From contig JBANSL010000004.1 in NCBI GenBank assembly GCA_037127255.1, positions 35,800,467 to 35,864,466 on the forward strand: DNA of 64,000 nucleotides, written 5' to 3'. The notes beneath the pieces are model-generated. The model was not told where the DNA came from, ran no database searches, and worked only from the letters and a program-made list of their open reading frames with translations. This document shows, in pieces, positions 31,658 through 43,790 of this stretch. How positions within the stretch are numbered: the first letter of the stretch is position 1; every line of letters starts with the position of its first letter. This DNA is from Persicaria tinctoria. Its lineage: Eukaryota > Streptophyta > Magnoliopsida > Caryophyllales > Polygonaceae. Made by a program: the position numbers and the translations under genes.

Positions 31658-32870
31658 TGATAATGCATATTTCATATATGCATTATAGGTGGTTCTTATT
31701 GCATTTAGATATGATTTTTGCATATGTTTTGGTCCAGTTTCGTATCTTTCTTGTGAAGTATTTGAGTTCGGAATCTACGCGTTTTTAGTGTTTATTTTGC
31801 AGTTTTACATTCCGACTTTGGATGGGATCTTGGAGGAGCTTAAATGACATGTTTTGGAGCAGATGAATGCCAAGGAAGGAGCTACAAAGGAGCAAGGAAG
31901 CACAACATTGAAGTTAAGAAGGAAGTGTTCACTGTTGGGACCGGCGCCCGCCGCTTTTCCACCGGCGCCCGCCGCTACCCCGTGTTCAGCATTGCCGAGT
32001 TTAAGTCCGAAGATATTATTATTATATTATATTATTATTTTATTTCCTAGGGTTTCTACGACTCTATTTAGGTTTTATTCTTTCATATTCAGCCAAATAA
32101 GCAGTAGTTATTGTTGAGAGGAGAGATGAGAGTTATTTCGTTTATGAGTTGCTAAACTCATAGTTTCGCTTGTGATTCGAAGACATGGTTGAATGAATTG
32201 TGAGGATTTGATTTCAATTAGTTATTTATAAGTATATTTATCATCTTGTTCTTATTGATTATATTTGTGTTCCTTTATAAGACATGGTTGAATGACATGT
32301 TCTTATTGATTATATTTGTGTTCCTTTATATGATTGATTTAGTGATATTTCTATGTCTTAGTAGTGGATGATTTCGATTGATCTATGTCAAGTAGATGCT
32401 ATAGGGCTGAATAAGGTTGTTTCTTTTGTCTTCTATTTGCATTGAATCGATGTGCCAATTGGTCTTAGAACTTGAGTGTTTAATACTATTCTTTAGTGAT
32501 ATTGAATAAGAAGATTGTATCTTTGCAGATCTATCAACTTTAGTCAAGTCGATATATGCTTAGAAATATCTATCAACTTGAATCAATCCTATGATCTTGA
32601 ACCTCAACCATTGTCAAGAATTACAGGGGAAATACTTCTCTATATTGTTATCACTACTTTGCAATCATCGATCTCTTTACTTTACTTTGTTATCAATTTG
32701 CCATAAATCATTGCTTTTGTCATAATAATCATTGTTAGAAACATTGTATAACAACTGTTCTCTTTGTGGGGTTGACTCCGTACTTCATCGCTATACTAGT
32801 TTTTTTGGTTTATCAATATATTGGTTTACTAATCTATTAGTTTGAGCTTTGAGTTAGAATATTATTACTA
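31658..32870 (+). mobile_element. LTR B, probable solo gypsy LTR
   Basis: It starts TGATAATGCATATTTC and carries the late-LTR phrase CTCTTTGTGGGGTTGACTCC near 32760, matching CTCTCTGTGAGATCGACTCC in LTR A and the corresponding phrase in LTR C. This shows plus orientation and a related family. The right end is not certain (about 32850-32880), and I found no exact target duplication. Confidence 0.6.
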
Positions 32871-32879
32871 TTTGGCAAA

Positions 32880-33111
32880 GGATGAAAAAGCCAACGACGT
32901 TCGTCCCGCACAGGCTTCTTTTTCAACAAGTATGTCTTGAAGCCATCTTCCTTCATGTTGTCCATAAGAATGATGATAGTTGAATGCTCATTAAACTAGG
33001 GAATCTGAACCAACATTGTTGTGAACATGCTAAAGAAACTCCCTAACGACTCGAAAGGTTCTTGTCTGATGGAGTTGAGGTCTAGCATGGTGGGCTTCCG
33101 TGTGCATGCTA
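32880..33111 (-). pseudogene. Tat gag remnant (central gag)
   Basis: The minus strand reads CTRKPTMLDLNSIRQEPFESL, a form of the conserved gypsy gag stretch in which an invariant RQ...ESL precedes the capsid helix. The piece is bounded on the right by the target duplication CCAAG of solo LTR D. The frame is broken further left. Confidence 0.6.
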
Positions 33112-33116
33112 CCAAG

Positions 33117-34004
33117 TGTTGTAGGAGGAAATCGAGTTCAAAATATAATAAAATAAATCAAACCAGATTATACCCACGCAAATGATTACAAGACCTTCTC
33201 CTGATGTAGCAGTGGGAAGTCAGGATCGATCCTCGAGGAAGCTGGTCAACGGATCTCAGGCAACGGAGAAATCTCACGAACGGTGATCGACCACAGGAGT
33301 ACTCGACCTCGACTAGGTGGTAGTCGACAGGGGTCAGTACAATCGATTTCGAGCAACAGAAGACGTTGGGTGGTGGTCGACGTCGACAAGCCCTACTCGA
33401 GTAACTTGGTCGTAGTCGAGTAACTTGGTCGAGTACTGCAAAGACACAAGCAACATCGATCTTGCTTGATCGAAGGTCAGTAGTCGACATCGACTAGGGT
33501 CTAGTCGAAGTCGAGCATAAACAGTAACTAAACGAATGCAAATCTCGAACTTTAAACAATGTATGAAAAAGACTTCCAAGATCGGGGTTTGCAACAACGA
33601 TAACCAAACATGCATAAGGCAAGATAAAGAAGAATAATCATGCAATCTCATCAAAGGATCAAGCTTTTGCCTTTTCCAACAATTAGACAAGTCTTTCAAG
33701 AAACCCTAATTGTATCTACCGATTTTATGTTTATAATCCAAGTTGTTAACATGGATCTCTATTAAATAGGTAATAAACACATAAAAGGTAGTGGATGATC
33801 ATAGCATAACAAAGATCGAATCTTTACCTCAAACAGGCTTGGCTATCGTCGGGCTTGCCCCGACCCTAGAAGTGGGTTGACTACTCGCTCTTCATCGCAA
33901 TTGCAGACATCATTGATGAAAAAGAAATAACTTGCATTAAAATCAACCAAAGCTTACAACCGATCGAAGCCAAATTGCTCTCGCTCGTTAACTCCAAATC
34001 GGCC

Positions 34005-34093
<89 letters not shown>

Positions 34094-34829
34094 ACTACCT
34101 CTTCTCCTTCTCTAGAATTAAATTTAATAAAAACTAGCCCCATTGGCTTTATTTATAGGCTTCCAATCCTTGCTAATCAAGGAAAGGAAATTAAATCTAT
34201 ATCTAAAGATAAAACTTAAATAAAAGGGAACATTTATCTAAAAGGAAAACTATCTAAATATCTTCAAGTGGACAAAATCCTTCTCCCCACATATAGATCT
34301 TGATAGAACATGATGGATCCAGCCTTGCTTCGTTCCCAAGTTGTCCACATGTGCTTGGAATGGCCCAACAGACTCCACGGCCCAAAATCGCGTAGTCGAC
34401 TTCGAGCAAAGCTTGGTCGACTTCGAGTAGCTTGTACTCGACTTCGAGTAATCTTCAGCTTGTCGAGTGCTTCTCCTCGTCGAGCTCGAACAACCGCCCA
34501 GTTCTAGTCGACCTCGAGTAAAGTGTACTCGACGTCGAGTACGGCTCGTGCTCGAGTTGTCTCCTTCTTCTGTCCTCGATCAAGTCTGCTTCAGCTGTAG
34601 GCGACTTCGAGTAAGGCCTGGTCAAAGTCGAGTAGATTCTCGTCCTATGGTTTCGTCCCGGAATGACTCCAAATTCTGCAATATTAAACCAAAACTTGTG
34701 TAGACCTCTATTTTTGACAAATAAGCATATACTACATAAATTCGACATATTCCCAACCCGAAATATGCAAAGTACTTAGAATAAGGAGCTAAAATGTGTA
34801 CAGAAATATGGCATAAAACATGGATATCA
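33117..34829 (-). mobile_element. Solo LTR D (Athila-like), 1713 bp, duplication CCAAG
   Basis: The block starts TGTTGTAGGAGG and ends GGATATCA, with the exact duplication CCAAG at 33112-33116 and 34830-34834. It is a diverged copy of the LTRs at 38202, 41532 and 43791; all carry GGGGTTTGCAACAACGATAACC-like and CCCCGACCC-AGAAGT-GG stretches. It contains many TCGANNTCGA motifs, here mostly CTCGACTTCGAG variants, and a long CT microsatellite. No internal region remains. It is inserted in gag of the Tat element. Confidence 0.88.
34009..34083. repeat. (CT)n microsatellite, ~37 repeats
   Basis: An uninterrupted CT run is followed by five ACT units to about 34098. It lies in LTR D where related LTRs have only short CTCTCT tracts, so it expanded after insertion. 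Confidence 0.95.
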
Positions 34830-34834
34830 CCAAG

Positions 34835-35761
34835 TGCGCAACAAAAATATCAGAGAGCTGGGCAAAACTGGTTATCATCGATCGGGCATATTAGTAAACC
34901 ATGTTAGTGCAACATCACTCAACATAGATGGAAACGACCGACAAAACATAACATAATTATTCTCATTCATCCTCATGAATGTGGTAAACTGGTCCATGAG
35001 ATGGTTCGGATTAGAATTTCCCGTGTACTTTGCGATTGACACATCCCATCACCTTTTAGGGACGGGAGCATCACGTATTTGCTTGCAGAAAGTTGAAAGA
35101 AAAGCCGAAGTGTCCTCTCTACTCACTTGTCCTAACTTGTCTGATTCAGAATTTGATTGGGAGGAAACATTCATAGCATGAATATCGTGATGCTTTTTGC
35201 CAGTACCTTTGTGTCCACGATCATTTGCCGGATCGTTTTGTCAACTATGAGCCTGGGGCAGATACAGGATGTGGATGGGTTGCCATTGTTGCAGCTTGGC
35301 CGTAAAGGGGATAATTCGAATATGGATTCGCGTAGTAGGGAGCATAAGGTGGCCCAGGGGTAATCACCCCACACGCCATACGGGTTGGGCGTTGCTTCCA
35401 CTATGTGATTTCTATATTGTTGAGGGGAGAGTTGTTTTCCCTAAGAGGAATGTTCTCTCCCTCAGGGTTATCATCGGGATTGACATTGCTCCCTCATTTT
35501 TCCATCGGATGATGCCGATGGTCGTACTCTTCTCCAAACAAATTGAAGATCATACTCACGATCTGAATAAATATAACGTTATATAGACAAAAGAACATCT
35601 TGTATTTTAATCGCAAATAAAAGATAAAGAAAAGAAAGTGATGTGAACAATCGTGAACAATAAGAAGGTGCTGAATTTTAAGATTTCTTTGGCATAAAAA
35701 TATAGTTATGATGCAAAATATCTGAATGAAGTAATTTTTCAAGAAACCTATCGTAGTGAAA
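34835..35761 (-). pseudogene. Tat gag N-terminal remnant and leader
   Basis: The minus strand from about 35401 to 35171 reads an open gag-like stretch with a tryptophan- and proline-rich start (NPYGVWGDYPW). To the right is AT-rich leader sequence leading to the primer-binding site at 35762-35781. The order (leader, gag N-terminus, then gag centre beyond LTR D) fits a minus-strand gypsy element. Confidence 0.55.
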
Positions 35762-35781
35762 GGTTCTCACAAACGGCGCCA
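35762..35781 (-). other. Primer-binding site of the Tat-like element
   Basis: The minus strand reads TGGCGCCGTTTGTGAGAACC one base after an LTR end (TG on plus at 35783). The TGGCGCCG start and GTTTGTGAGAAC continuation are typical of plant Tat/Retand-type tRNA primer sites. This fixes the element orientation as minus. Confidence 0.7.
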
Positions 35782-36078
35782 ATGAAGCGTTTCTAAAAAA
35801 TCATCAATACTTATTACCGCAATTTGATGATGTGTCCCCTATTTATAAGAATAGAGTAGATAATACCTGTATAGATATAACATGGATGGAAGCTTGAAAA
35901 AAATCTTAGCTTAAAAAGCTCGACGTGTGATTTGATAATTGCTTCCCGATAAACCTTCTTCATGATAAATACTTTGCGATTGGCTTTTGGTTATAATTTA
36001 ATGTTCAATCGTCGTTGTGAAGGTAACTTTAGATCATTCGTTTATATGAGAAACGATTCCTTTCCGATTTAAGAGACT

Positions 36079-37539
36079 TGATGAGCGGTTTTCAGTCGCA
36101 TAAACCGTATCAAAATAAAACTCAAACCTACACACTAGTATAGCAAGCAAGTAAGAGGTCGATCCCACAGAGAATCAAGTATTTCTCAGCAATGTGTATT
36201 TACCAATTAGTAGAAAGGGGGGGTTTTGGTTGATTGAGATTGAAAAGAAAACAAAATAAAATAAAAACAAATAATGCAAAACAAATTAGAGAATATCGCT
36301 CTACCTACAACTATCCACTTTATTTGTTTGAATTGATATTGTAACTTCCTCTTGTCCTTTTAGTCTTCCTATGAATGCCCTTGTCCCGACCTAATATAGT
36401 TACTAGTCCAATCAGTCCTAGAAACCCTTATCAATCGAACAGTCCCTAAAGAAGGATTTAACCCAATTGATAGCTTTAAGTTCAGAGATTAGCCAAGGTA
36501 TTTGCAGTCCCTAAAGAAGGATTTAACAACACATTCAACTTCCTACTCATTCAATTAGTTCAATCAGCCCTAAAGGAACAAGTTTGCCACTTAGGTTAAG
36601 GTTCACAATCAGGAATCTACAAAACCTTAGCGATTGAATTGATCTAACGAGTTGGCCAGACGAGATAGAACAAATCAATAATTAACTAAGCACAAAGAAG
36701 TTGAAGCATTCACAAATAGGAAACTAGGAAACAAGATTCAGAAACTCACAATCAATCCAAATAAAGCTTCAAATTGCAAGTAGAACGAAGAGAGTTTAGT
36801 CGCCCATGGCGAACATCGCTCTCTCTCTAATTGTGTGATGAAAAGTAGAATGGAATAGAAGTTAATGAAAAATAACATAAAAGTGGCCTAATAAAACATC
36901 CAAGTCGGCCTCAAACCAACATAATAGAAACTAGGGTTTTTTTTCCTCAAAACGGCGCGCCGACTGTCCGTGCGGCGGGCGCCGCAAAGTTGCGGCGGGC
37001 GCAGCAAACCATGCGGCGGGCGCAGCATGAATACCGCCCCTGGCGGCGGGCGCAGCAAACTGTGCGGCGGGCGCAGCAAACCATGCGGCGGGCGCTGCAT
37101 TGGGTTTTCCCGAAAATTCCGTCTCGAATTAGCTCTCGACGTCAACATGAAAGTTGTAGCTCTCTGAAAGAGCTTTCCAACGCATGGTCATAATAGTCGA
37201 TCGGACAACCGAGGCCTCCAGAAAGTGCAAAACAAGTTCAGCATGTCTGGCGACAACTTCTGCAGACTTGTTCTTCGTTTAGGTTCGCTTCTTCTTCTCA
37301 GGACCTCTTGAGATCTTCATGTAAGCTTCTTCGATCAACTAGACATTCTCATCCAATGCGTTATCAACCCATGTCTCCTCCTCGGATCCACGATTACCTG
37401 AAATAATCAATAAAAGCATGTAGATTTCGACTCCACCAACATAGAGAGCAAATATGCAATTTGCACTTAATCCATGCATGATATGCATCTTAACTAAGCT
37501 AAATGCAACCTATTATGCCTACCTATATGCATGCTATCA
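36079..37539 (-). mobile_element. Solo LTR C (gypsy), 1461 bp, duplication AGACT
   Basis: In plus orientation the block starts TGATGAGCGG and ends CATGCTATCA, with the exact duplication AGACT at 36074-36078 and 37540-37544. It is the inverted homologue of LTR A. A GC-rich minisatellite with GCGGCGGGCGCAGCA lies at 36960-37100. No internal coding region is present, so this is a solo LTR inserted in the LTR of the Tat-like element. Confidence 0.9.
36970..37098. repeat. GC-rich minisatellite (GCGGCGGGCGCAGCA)
   Basis: Six to seven copies of a roughly 20-bp unit, TGCGGCGGGCGCAGCAAACC and variants, are interrupted once by an ATACCGCCCCTGG stretch. It lies inside solo LTR C. LTR A has no equivalent expansion. 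Confidence 0.85.
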
Positions 37540-38201
37540 AGACTTGAGACTCAAACTCCAGGGGCTTTAATTTCGAGAGATAATTGCAGTGCCCGTTGTT
37601 TTCTCTCGGAAAATCGGTCCATAATTATGATATTGAGAGGGGTATTTATAGTGCTAGGGCATTTGGAGTAGACAAAACCTCGTGTGTGCATCGCGATACG
37701 TGGGCCAATGAGATGCTGGCAACGAGATGGTGCATATGATTCACTCTCGTAAGGATGTCACTTGAATGGCGAATGCCACGTAAGTGGATGCTAGCTTCCC
37801 GATTTGGCATTGCTATAGTGCAAACGATGTCACTCGAATGGCGGATGCCACGTAAAGCGAGCCAATAATCATCTGACAGTGACATACGCAGGTGGCCTAG
37901 TGGTCGACCTTGATTGCGAACACAAAGTGATGAGCGCATGAGATGTTATGATCGTGAAGGTTTAAGTAATTAGGAAGTTTGGCAATTGTAAAATAACAGG
38001 AATACATGATTATTACGATGGTGAAGGTGTTATAGTATGCTAGCAGAGAGGCGAGAGACTTTTCCCCCTATACTTACATGATCATTCTCTACTTACTATA
38101 CTTACTTGATCATTCTCTACTTACTACACTTAAAGGTGGCCATTTATTGGGATATCTCCATGTGTGTGTGTGGTGGTGGGGGGGGGGGGGGGGGATGTTA
38201 T

Positions 38202-39230
38202 TGTTAGGAGAAAAATCAAGTATTAAATAAATATAAAATATAAATTCCGAATCGACTCCCTGAACTACGAAACTAAAATTACAAGACTTCCTCACGTTGT
38301 ACTGGAAGGGAATCAGGACCGTATCCACGAGGAAGTGTGTCAGCGCTTGCCTTTTCAAGTTCCAAATTTCCCTCAAAATCGGCCAGAATACCACTCGATA
38401 TCGACATGTGGTTGGTCGATATCGATTTAAGTCAGTCGATATATGTCGAGACCTGCAAAACCAAAAGCAATAGAGTCGAAATCGAGTGAAGGGCACTTGA
38501 TATCGGCCTTAGTGACTCGAAATCGACGTGTAAGTGGTCGAAATCGACCTGTGGAAAAACTCGAAATTTGCGGGAAAATAAATTAAAATGTCAGAAAAGA
38601 AAGTCCAAAGAATAGAAGATGGATGCGAAGATGATGAACAGAAATAACACAGATTTGGGGGTTTGAATTAAATAAACTAAAAGACTTCCAAGATTGGGGT
38701 TTCAATGCCACAACGATAACCATGTAGAAATCACGCCAAAGATATAAAAGATCATGCCTTTTCATCAAATAACTTTTGTCATTAACAATTAAGAATATAG
38801 AGGCTTTCACATAAAACCTAATTGTTACTAACCCTTTTTAATGATTTATCCCAATTCGCATTAAGATCACTTTCACTTCAGTAATACAAATAAGGATCAC
38901 CTTTGATTGTCGCAGAAGAATCACAAATTAGGATAGAAGATGAAATCGCGTATAAAAATCATACCTTTGATGCATAGCCCTACATGGCCACTGCCGGGCT
39001 CACCCCGACCCCAGAAGTAGGGCGACTACTCGCTTCTCATCATAACAAACATCAATATCGTAAAGGAAATAACTAATTCCATTAAATTAAATAAAAGCTT
39101 ATAACCGAACGAAGCCAAATTGCTCTCGCTCCTATAACTCCAATCGGCCTCAAGCTCTCTCACCCACTCTCTTTATTATTTGTGTCTTGTGGAATAAAAC
39201 TTGAATGAATAAAATCAGCCCCCTAAGGCT
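38202..39230 (-). repeat. 3-prime LTR of Athila-like element, truncated
   Basis: It starts (plus) TGTTAGGAGAAAAATC and matches the LTRs at 41532 and 43791 up to CCCCTAAGGCT at 39230. There it is joined directly to protease coding sequence, so the rest of this LTR and the whole pol region are missing. It carries the repeated GTCGATATCGAC-type motifs (38390-38550). Confidence 0.8.
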
Positions 39231-39921
39231 TACCTACTTGCACTGGTACATCGTCAACCATTTCTCTAGGGATGACCACAGTGTTGTTCCCCATGTATAA
39301 TCTAGCGTCCACAGGCTCTAAAGCTCCAATCTTGACTTTGGACCAGATTGATAAATGCATGATCTTGAAGCTGGCTCCTAAGTCATATAATACATTGAAT
39401 TTATGTTGACCAAATACAATAGTGATAGCAAACTTACCTGGATCTAGCCTTTTCTCTAGAAGCTCCATCTTGCTGCATTCGTCTGCGATCTCAGCCATTG
39501 ATCGCTTCTTGCTCAGGATTTCTTTGAGGAACTTGACGTAGGATGGCATCTCATCAAGAGCTTCAGTGAAAGGAATGGTGACGTTTAGCCCTTGAAGCAT
39601 CTTCACAAAACGCTGGAACTTTTTCAACGTTGGGTCCTTCAAAGATTTCGTCGGGAATGTCGGCGTTTTCTTGTTCTTCTTCGGTGCTGATGTTGAGTGG
39701 AGGGGGTCGATATCGACTTGTGTCTGGTCGATATCGACTGGAGTTGCTGGCGTCGGATTCTGTTGTGGGGGAGTTGGGTCGATTTCGACCCTGGGGGGGT
39801 CGATATCGAGTGGGGACTGGTCGATATCGACTAGTGTGGTCGATATCGACTCATCTCCAGCTCCCTTCTCCTCCGTCGTTTGCTCGGGCGTTTGCATCTG
39901 ACGCCCACTCCTTAGGTTCAT
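39223..39921 (-). pseudogene. Athila-like gag C-terminus and protease, fused to LTR
   Basis: On the minus strand 232 codons start MNLRSGRQMQ, the usual LRSGR entry of Athila-type polyproteins. A linker holds five VDID-like repeats (LVDIDQ, PLDIDP, RVEIDP, PVDIDQ, QVDIDP). The second half is the aspartic protease: a CSKMELLEKRL helix, then the active-site region YDLGASFKIMHLS (family form CDLGASINLMPLS) and IPREMVDDVPVQVGK. The frame runs straight into LTR sequence and stops at TAG, so reverse transcriptase, RNase H and integrase are deleted. Confidence 0.85.
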
Positions 39922-40007
39922 GGCAGCTACCTGTCATGTAGATTTATTCTTAGGATTAGGTTCAGTGGATCTAGGAAGCGTACCTGATTGATTGGGGATT
40001 GATGAAG

Positions 40008-41447
40008 CTAATTGACCCATTTGCCTCTCCATGGTTTTCCTTTAGATATCAATCTCCCCAAGTCTAGAGTTGATGTCGTGGAGCTGAGTGTGGATGGAAT
40101 TGATGGATTGCTTGTTGTCGGTGTGATTCCTCCGCATCTCCTCAAGTATAAGTTGTAGGTCATCTTTCTTACCTTCTCTATCAGGGTGACCAGGAGCTCT
40201 ATAGGGTGCGGGGTCTCTTTAATGATGGGGCTATCGATAGTGGCTCCAGTTATGTTGCTGATGTTGCCTTGAGTAGTGTCCTCCCGCATAACGTGCCTCT
40301 TCGTGGGTTTCCGCTAGAAGTACTTGTCGGCATGTAGGCATGCAGTAGTGTTGTGACTCACAGACCCACACTCCAAACAAGGTTGGTTTTTAGAAAGAAA
40401 TTTAACTCGTTTGGTGAGACGGCGTACCCGATCATTGTGGAATTGTTCCCTGACGTCTGGATCAATCTCCTTTGGTGGCTCATATAAGGGCATAGATGGG
40501 GCGGGCCTTTCATACCTTTCAACTGAGGCCGCAGATGTCCCATATGTGTTGTCATAATTAGCCAACGTCTCAAAGGTTTCCCAAGCACGTCGTGGGGTGT
40601 ACTCGAGATACCTATAAGCAGTGTAATTGTTGATCCGCTCCTTAGTTGGTGCATCCAAGCAGTTGAAGATGGTCTCCTGGATGACATAGGGTGGTTGTCC
40701 ATGCGTAGGACAGGATTTCAGAAGCCTTTTGTAGCTCTCCTAGACTTGTGCTAATGTCTCCCTTGGCTTCTGTACGAAAGCCGTGATCTGTTGTCTGAGT
40801 GCAACTGTTTTGGCTGGAGGAAAGAACTTGTAAAGAAACAAGTCTTGTAGTTCGTTCCACGTGCGAATTGACTATGAAGGCAAACCCTCGAGCCACTATG
40901 AAGCTAATCCTGCAAGCCACCAACGAAATGCCTTTAGTTTTAGATATTCTAGATTAGCACCATCTGCAATAGCTTCCCATAAATCTAGAAAAGTAGTGAT
41001 ATGCTCCAAAGGACACTCATTGGGTTTCCCTTGAAATTGATTTCTCCTAATTTCAGTAATGAAAGAAGGACGAATTTCAAAGTTAACGCGCGGGAGGTCG
41101 ATTGGCGATTCTGGAACTTCCAGAGTACGGTGCAGGTACTCCTTTGCGTTTGCAGGGACATCTTGATATTGTTCCTCAAGCTCTTTTCGGGCGTTGATTT
41201 CGCGATCCACCCTTTGCTTCCACCTTTGCTGATTCTGTCGATATTCCGCCTCTCGTCGGGTGTAATCTGCTTCGCTGGTGGTGAATTCCTCTATTTGTTT
41301 GCGGAGCTGCTCAAGCTCCTGCACTAGTTTGAGCAGAACCTCGTTCTCGTTGTTGGTTGTTGACATTCTCCTTAGCCTTTGTCGAAGGTGGAAGAAGCGT
41401 TCTGGTTCGAGAATAGGGTCAATAGGTGTGCGATCAGTTCTTCGCAT
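40008..41447 (-). pseudogene. Athila-like gag, frameshifted
   Basis: Gag probably starts at the minus-strand ATG at 41447 (MRRTDRTPIDP). A coiled-coil stretch (NENEVLLKLVQELEQLRKQ) and the capsid start (LPRVNFEIRPSFITEIRRNQF) are intact to a stop near 40896. The rest of the capsid is spread over other frames down to 40314, where DAPTKERINNYTAY and a zinc-knuckle-like CLECGSVSHNTTAC can be read. The remaining 40289-40008 is low-complexity linker. Gag packages the RNA of the element; here at least two frameshifts inactivate it. Confidence 0.8.
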
Positions 41448-41513
41448 GCACCTAAAAAAAACCAAAAAGAAAAAGAGAGTAACAGGGAACGAAAAAGGGC
41501 GCGATTGATTGCT

Positions 41514-41531
41514 TCCCCGGCAACGACGCCA
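41514..41531 (-). other. Primer-binding site of the Athila-like element
   Basis: The minus strand reads TGGCGTCGTTGCCGGGGA, one change from the tRNA-Asp-type TGGCGCCGTTGCCGGGGA used by Athila elements. It lies between the 5-prime LTR (right) and gag (left), as expected for a minus-strand element. Confidence 0.8.
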
Positions 41532-43310
41532 AAAAGAGAGTAAAAGGGAATGAAATAAATATAAAATATAAATTCCAAATTCACTCCCTGAACCACACAA
41601 ATAAAATTACAAGACTTCTTCTCGTTGTAGTGGACGGGAATCAGCATCGTTTCCAAGAGGAAGCGTGTCAGCGCTCGCCTTTCAAGTTCCAAATTGCCCT
41701 CAAAATCGACCAGAAGACCACTCAATATCCACCTGTGGTTGGTCGATATCTACTGAAGTCAGTCGAAATCCGCCGAGACCTGCAAAACCAAAAACAATAG
41801 AGTCAAAATCGAGTGAAAGGCACTCGATATCGACCTTAGTGACTCGAAATCGACCTATAAGTGGTCGAAATCGACCTGTGCAGAAACTCGAAATTTGCTG
41901 GAAAATAAATAAAAACGTCAGAAAAGAAAGTTAAAAGAATAAAAGATGGATGCGAAGATGATGAACAGAAATAACACAGATTTGGGGTTTTGAATTCAAT
42001 AAACTAAAAAACTTCCAAGATCGGGGTTTCAATGCCAGAACGATAACCATGTAGAAATCATGCCAAAAATATAAAAGATCATGCCTTTTCATCAAATAAC
42101 TTTCGTCATTAACAATTAAGAATATAGAGGCTTTCGCATAAACCCTAATTGCTACTAGCCATTTTTAAAGATTTATCCCAATTCGCATTAAGAACACTTT
42201 CGCTTCAATAATACAAATAAGGATCACCTTCGACTGTCGCAGAAGAATCACAAATTGGGATAGAAGATGAAATTGCGTATAAAAATCATACCTTTGATGC
42301 ATAACCCTACATGGCCACCGTCGGGCTCACCCCGATCCCAGAAGTAGGGCGACTACTCGCTTCTCATCGTAACAAGCATCAATATCATAAAGGGAATAAT
42401 TAATTCCATTAAAATAAATAAAAGCTTACAACCGAACGAAGCAAAATTGCTCTCGCTCCTATAACTCCAATCAACCTCAAACTCTCTCTCCTACTCTCTA
42501 TATTATTTGTGTGTTGTGGAATAAAATTTTAATGAATAATATTTATAGGCTACAATCCTTGCTATCCAAGAAAAGAGCAATTCTATCTTCATCTATATCT
42601 ATCTATCTATTTCCTAAGATATAACATTGATAAATAAATAAATTAAAACAATTAGAAATCCACCTAAGGAAATATGGGAATTACTAAAGTTGATAAATAT
42701 CTTCCATCTTGATAGAAAGTCCTTTGCTTCATCTGGAAGAAAGCCCACGCGGAATCTGGACTCGGATTGGCCCGAAACTGGCTTCTGGTGTTCGCTCGAT
42801 ATCGACCAAGTTATGTCGATATCGACCTGTCTTCTTAGCTTCACTCGATCTCGGCCTCTGATGTGGATTTCGACCTATCTTGAATCGATATCGACCTCTT
42901 GAATGTTGCTCCCAGTGATCTGGTCGATATCGACCTCTTCAATGTTAGGTCAATATCGACCTCTTTGACAGTTTCCAGCATTTTGCATCCGTCTTGAAAC
43001 ACACTTTCCTGAGTCCTCGTTCGTCCGATTGATGCATATGAATATGAGTTGGAAAGATCTTTTCGAGGGATACAACTCTCATGAAGACATCAGAACTTGA
43101 TTCAAAATGATGGATGGTGAAAAGTAGAGTTTTCTCCAGCTGCACCATCCTATGCTCTTCCTTAACTTCTCCAATGTTTTAATGACATTCCTTTAAGCTC
43201 CAAAGTGCGACCGATTTCTGCAAAATTAAACAGAAACTTGTGTAGACCTCCATATATTGCAAATAATTATAAACTACACAGATTCTGTATAAATCAATCC
43301 CAGAAATTAG
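41532..43310 (-). repeat. 5-prime LTR (F) of the Athila-like element
   Basis: It matches the LTR at 38202-39230 over their shared part and the inverted LTR at 43791-45480 over most of its length. It holds a dozen or more TCGATATCGA-type motifs, densest at 42795-42960. Its outer end near 43310 is cut by an LTR fragment of another family. Next to the primer site the LTR end lacks the expected CA; there, AAAGAGAGTAA is duplicated from the leader. Confidence 0.75.
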
Positions 43311-43790
43311 GATCGGGAGCAATGAAACGCAAGTAAGCAAAGGTTCTGGATTGATAATCGAAGAACCCTTAATTCATAAAGGGTTTTTCCAATTCTATTC
43401 AATCTGCTTTAATTCAATAGAACTATAATGTTTAAATAGGAAAGCTATGAACCAATTCTATCATGCAAGATAGAGTTTTGGTTTCTTAAAGATAGAATTT
43501 TAATCCTAAAGATAAAATAAACCTAGAAGATAAAACTTAATCTAAAATCCTAATATAATAAAATATGATAATGAAGAAAGCCTAAAGATAGACTCTCCTA
43601 ACCATCTTATTTAACCTAACTAAGAAATACTAAAAATAAGCAATTCTATAATTAGACTGCAACTAACATATGAGTTACTAAAAATAGAATATATATAAAA
43701 TAAGAAATATAAATATTAAAATAATTAACGTCGTTTCTTTAACGACTCCCAAGGTGGAGCCTTCTTCTTCCGCTTGAGAATGACATCACA
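43311..43790. repeat. Diverged fragment of the gypsy LTR seen at 6494-7430
   Basis: GATTGATAATCGAAGAACCC and AAAGGGTTTTTCCAATTCTA match 7115-7160 with moderate divergence, and the AT-rich remainder is similar in style. It separates the two inverted Athila LTRs. Its ends are not defined. Confidence 0.5.

Larger units (their letters stand above)
35783..38201 (-). repeat. 5-prime LTR of the Tat-like element, split by LTR C
   Basis: The LTR starts (plus reading) TGAAGCGTTTC at 35783, is interrupted at 36078/37545 by solo LTR C, and continues from 37545 to somewhere before 38201. In the right part, a phrase with GATGTCACTYGAATGGCGRATGC is repeated twice about 67 bp apart (37755 and 37822), and TACTTACNTGATCATTCTCT is repeated at about 38081-38131. 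The outer boundary is not defined. Confidence 0.5.

Noticed and set aside
33158..33699. Arginine- and valine-rich ORFs with repeated RLRPS-type words
   Set aside because: They are translations of the TCGANNTCGA-rich part of LTR D and not protein-coding.
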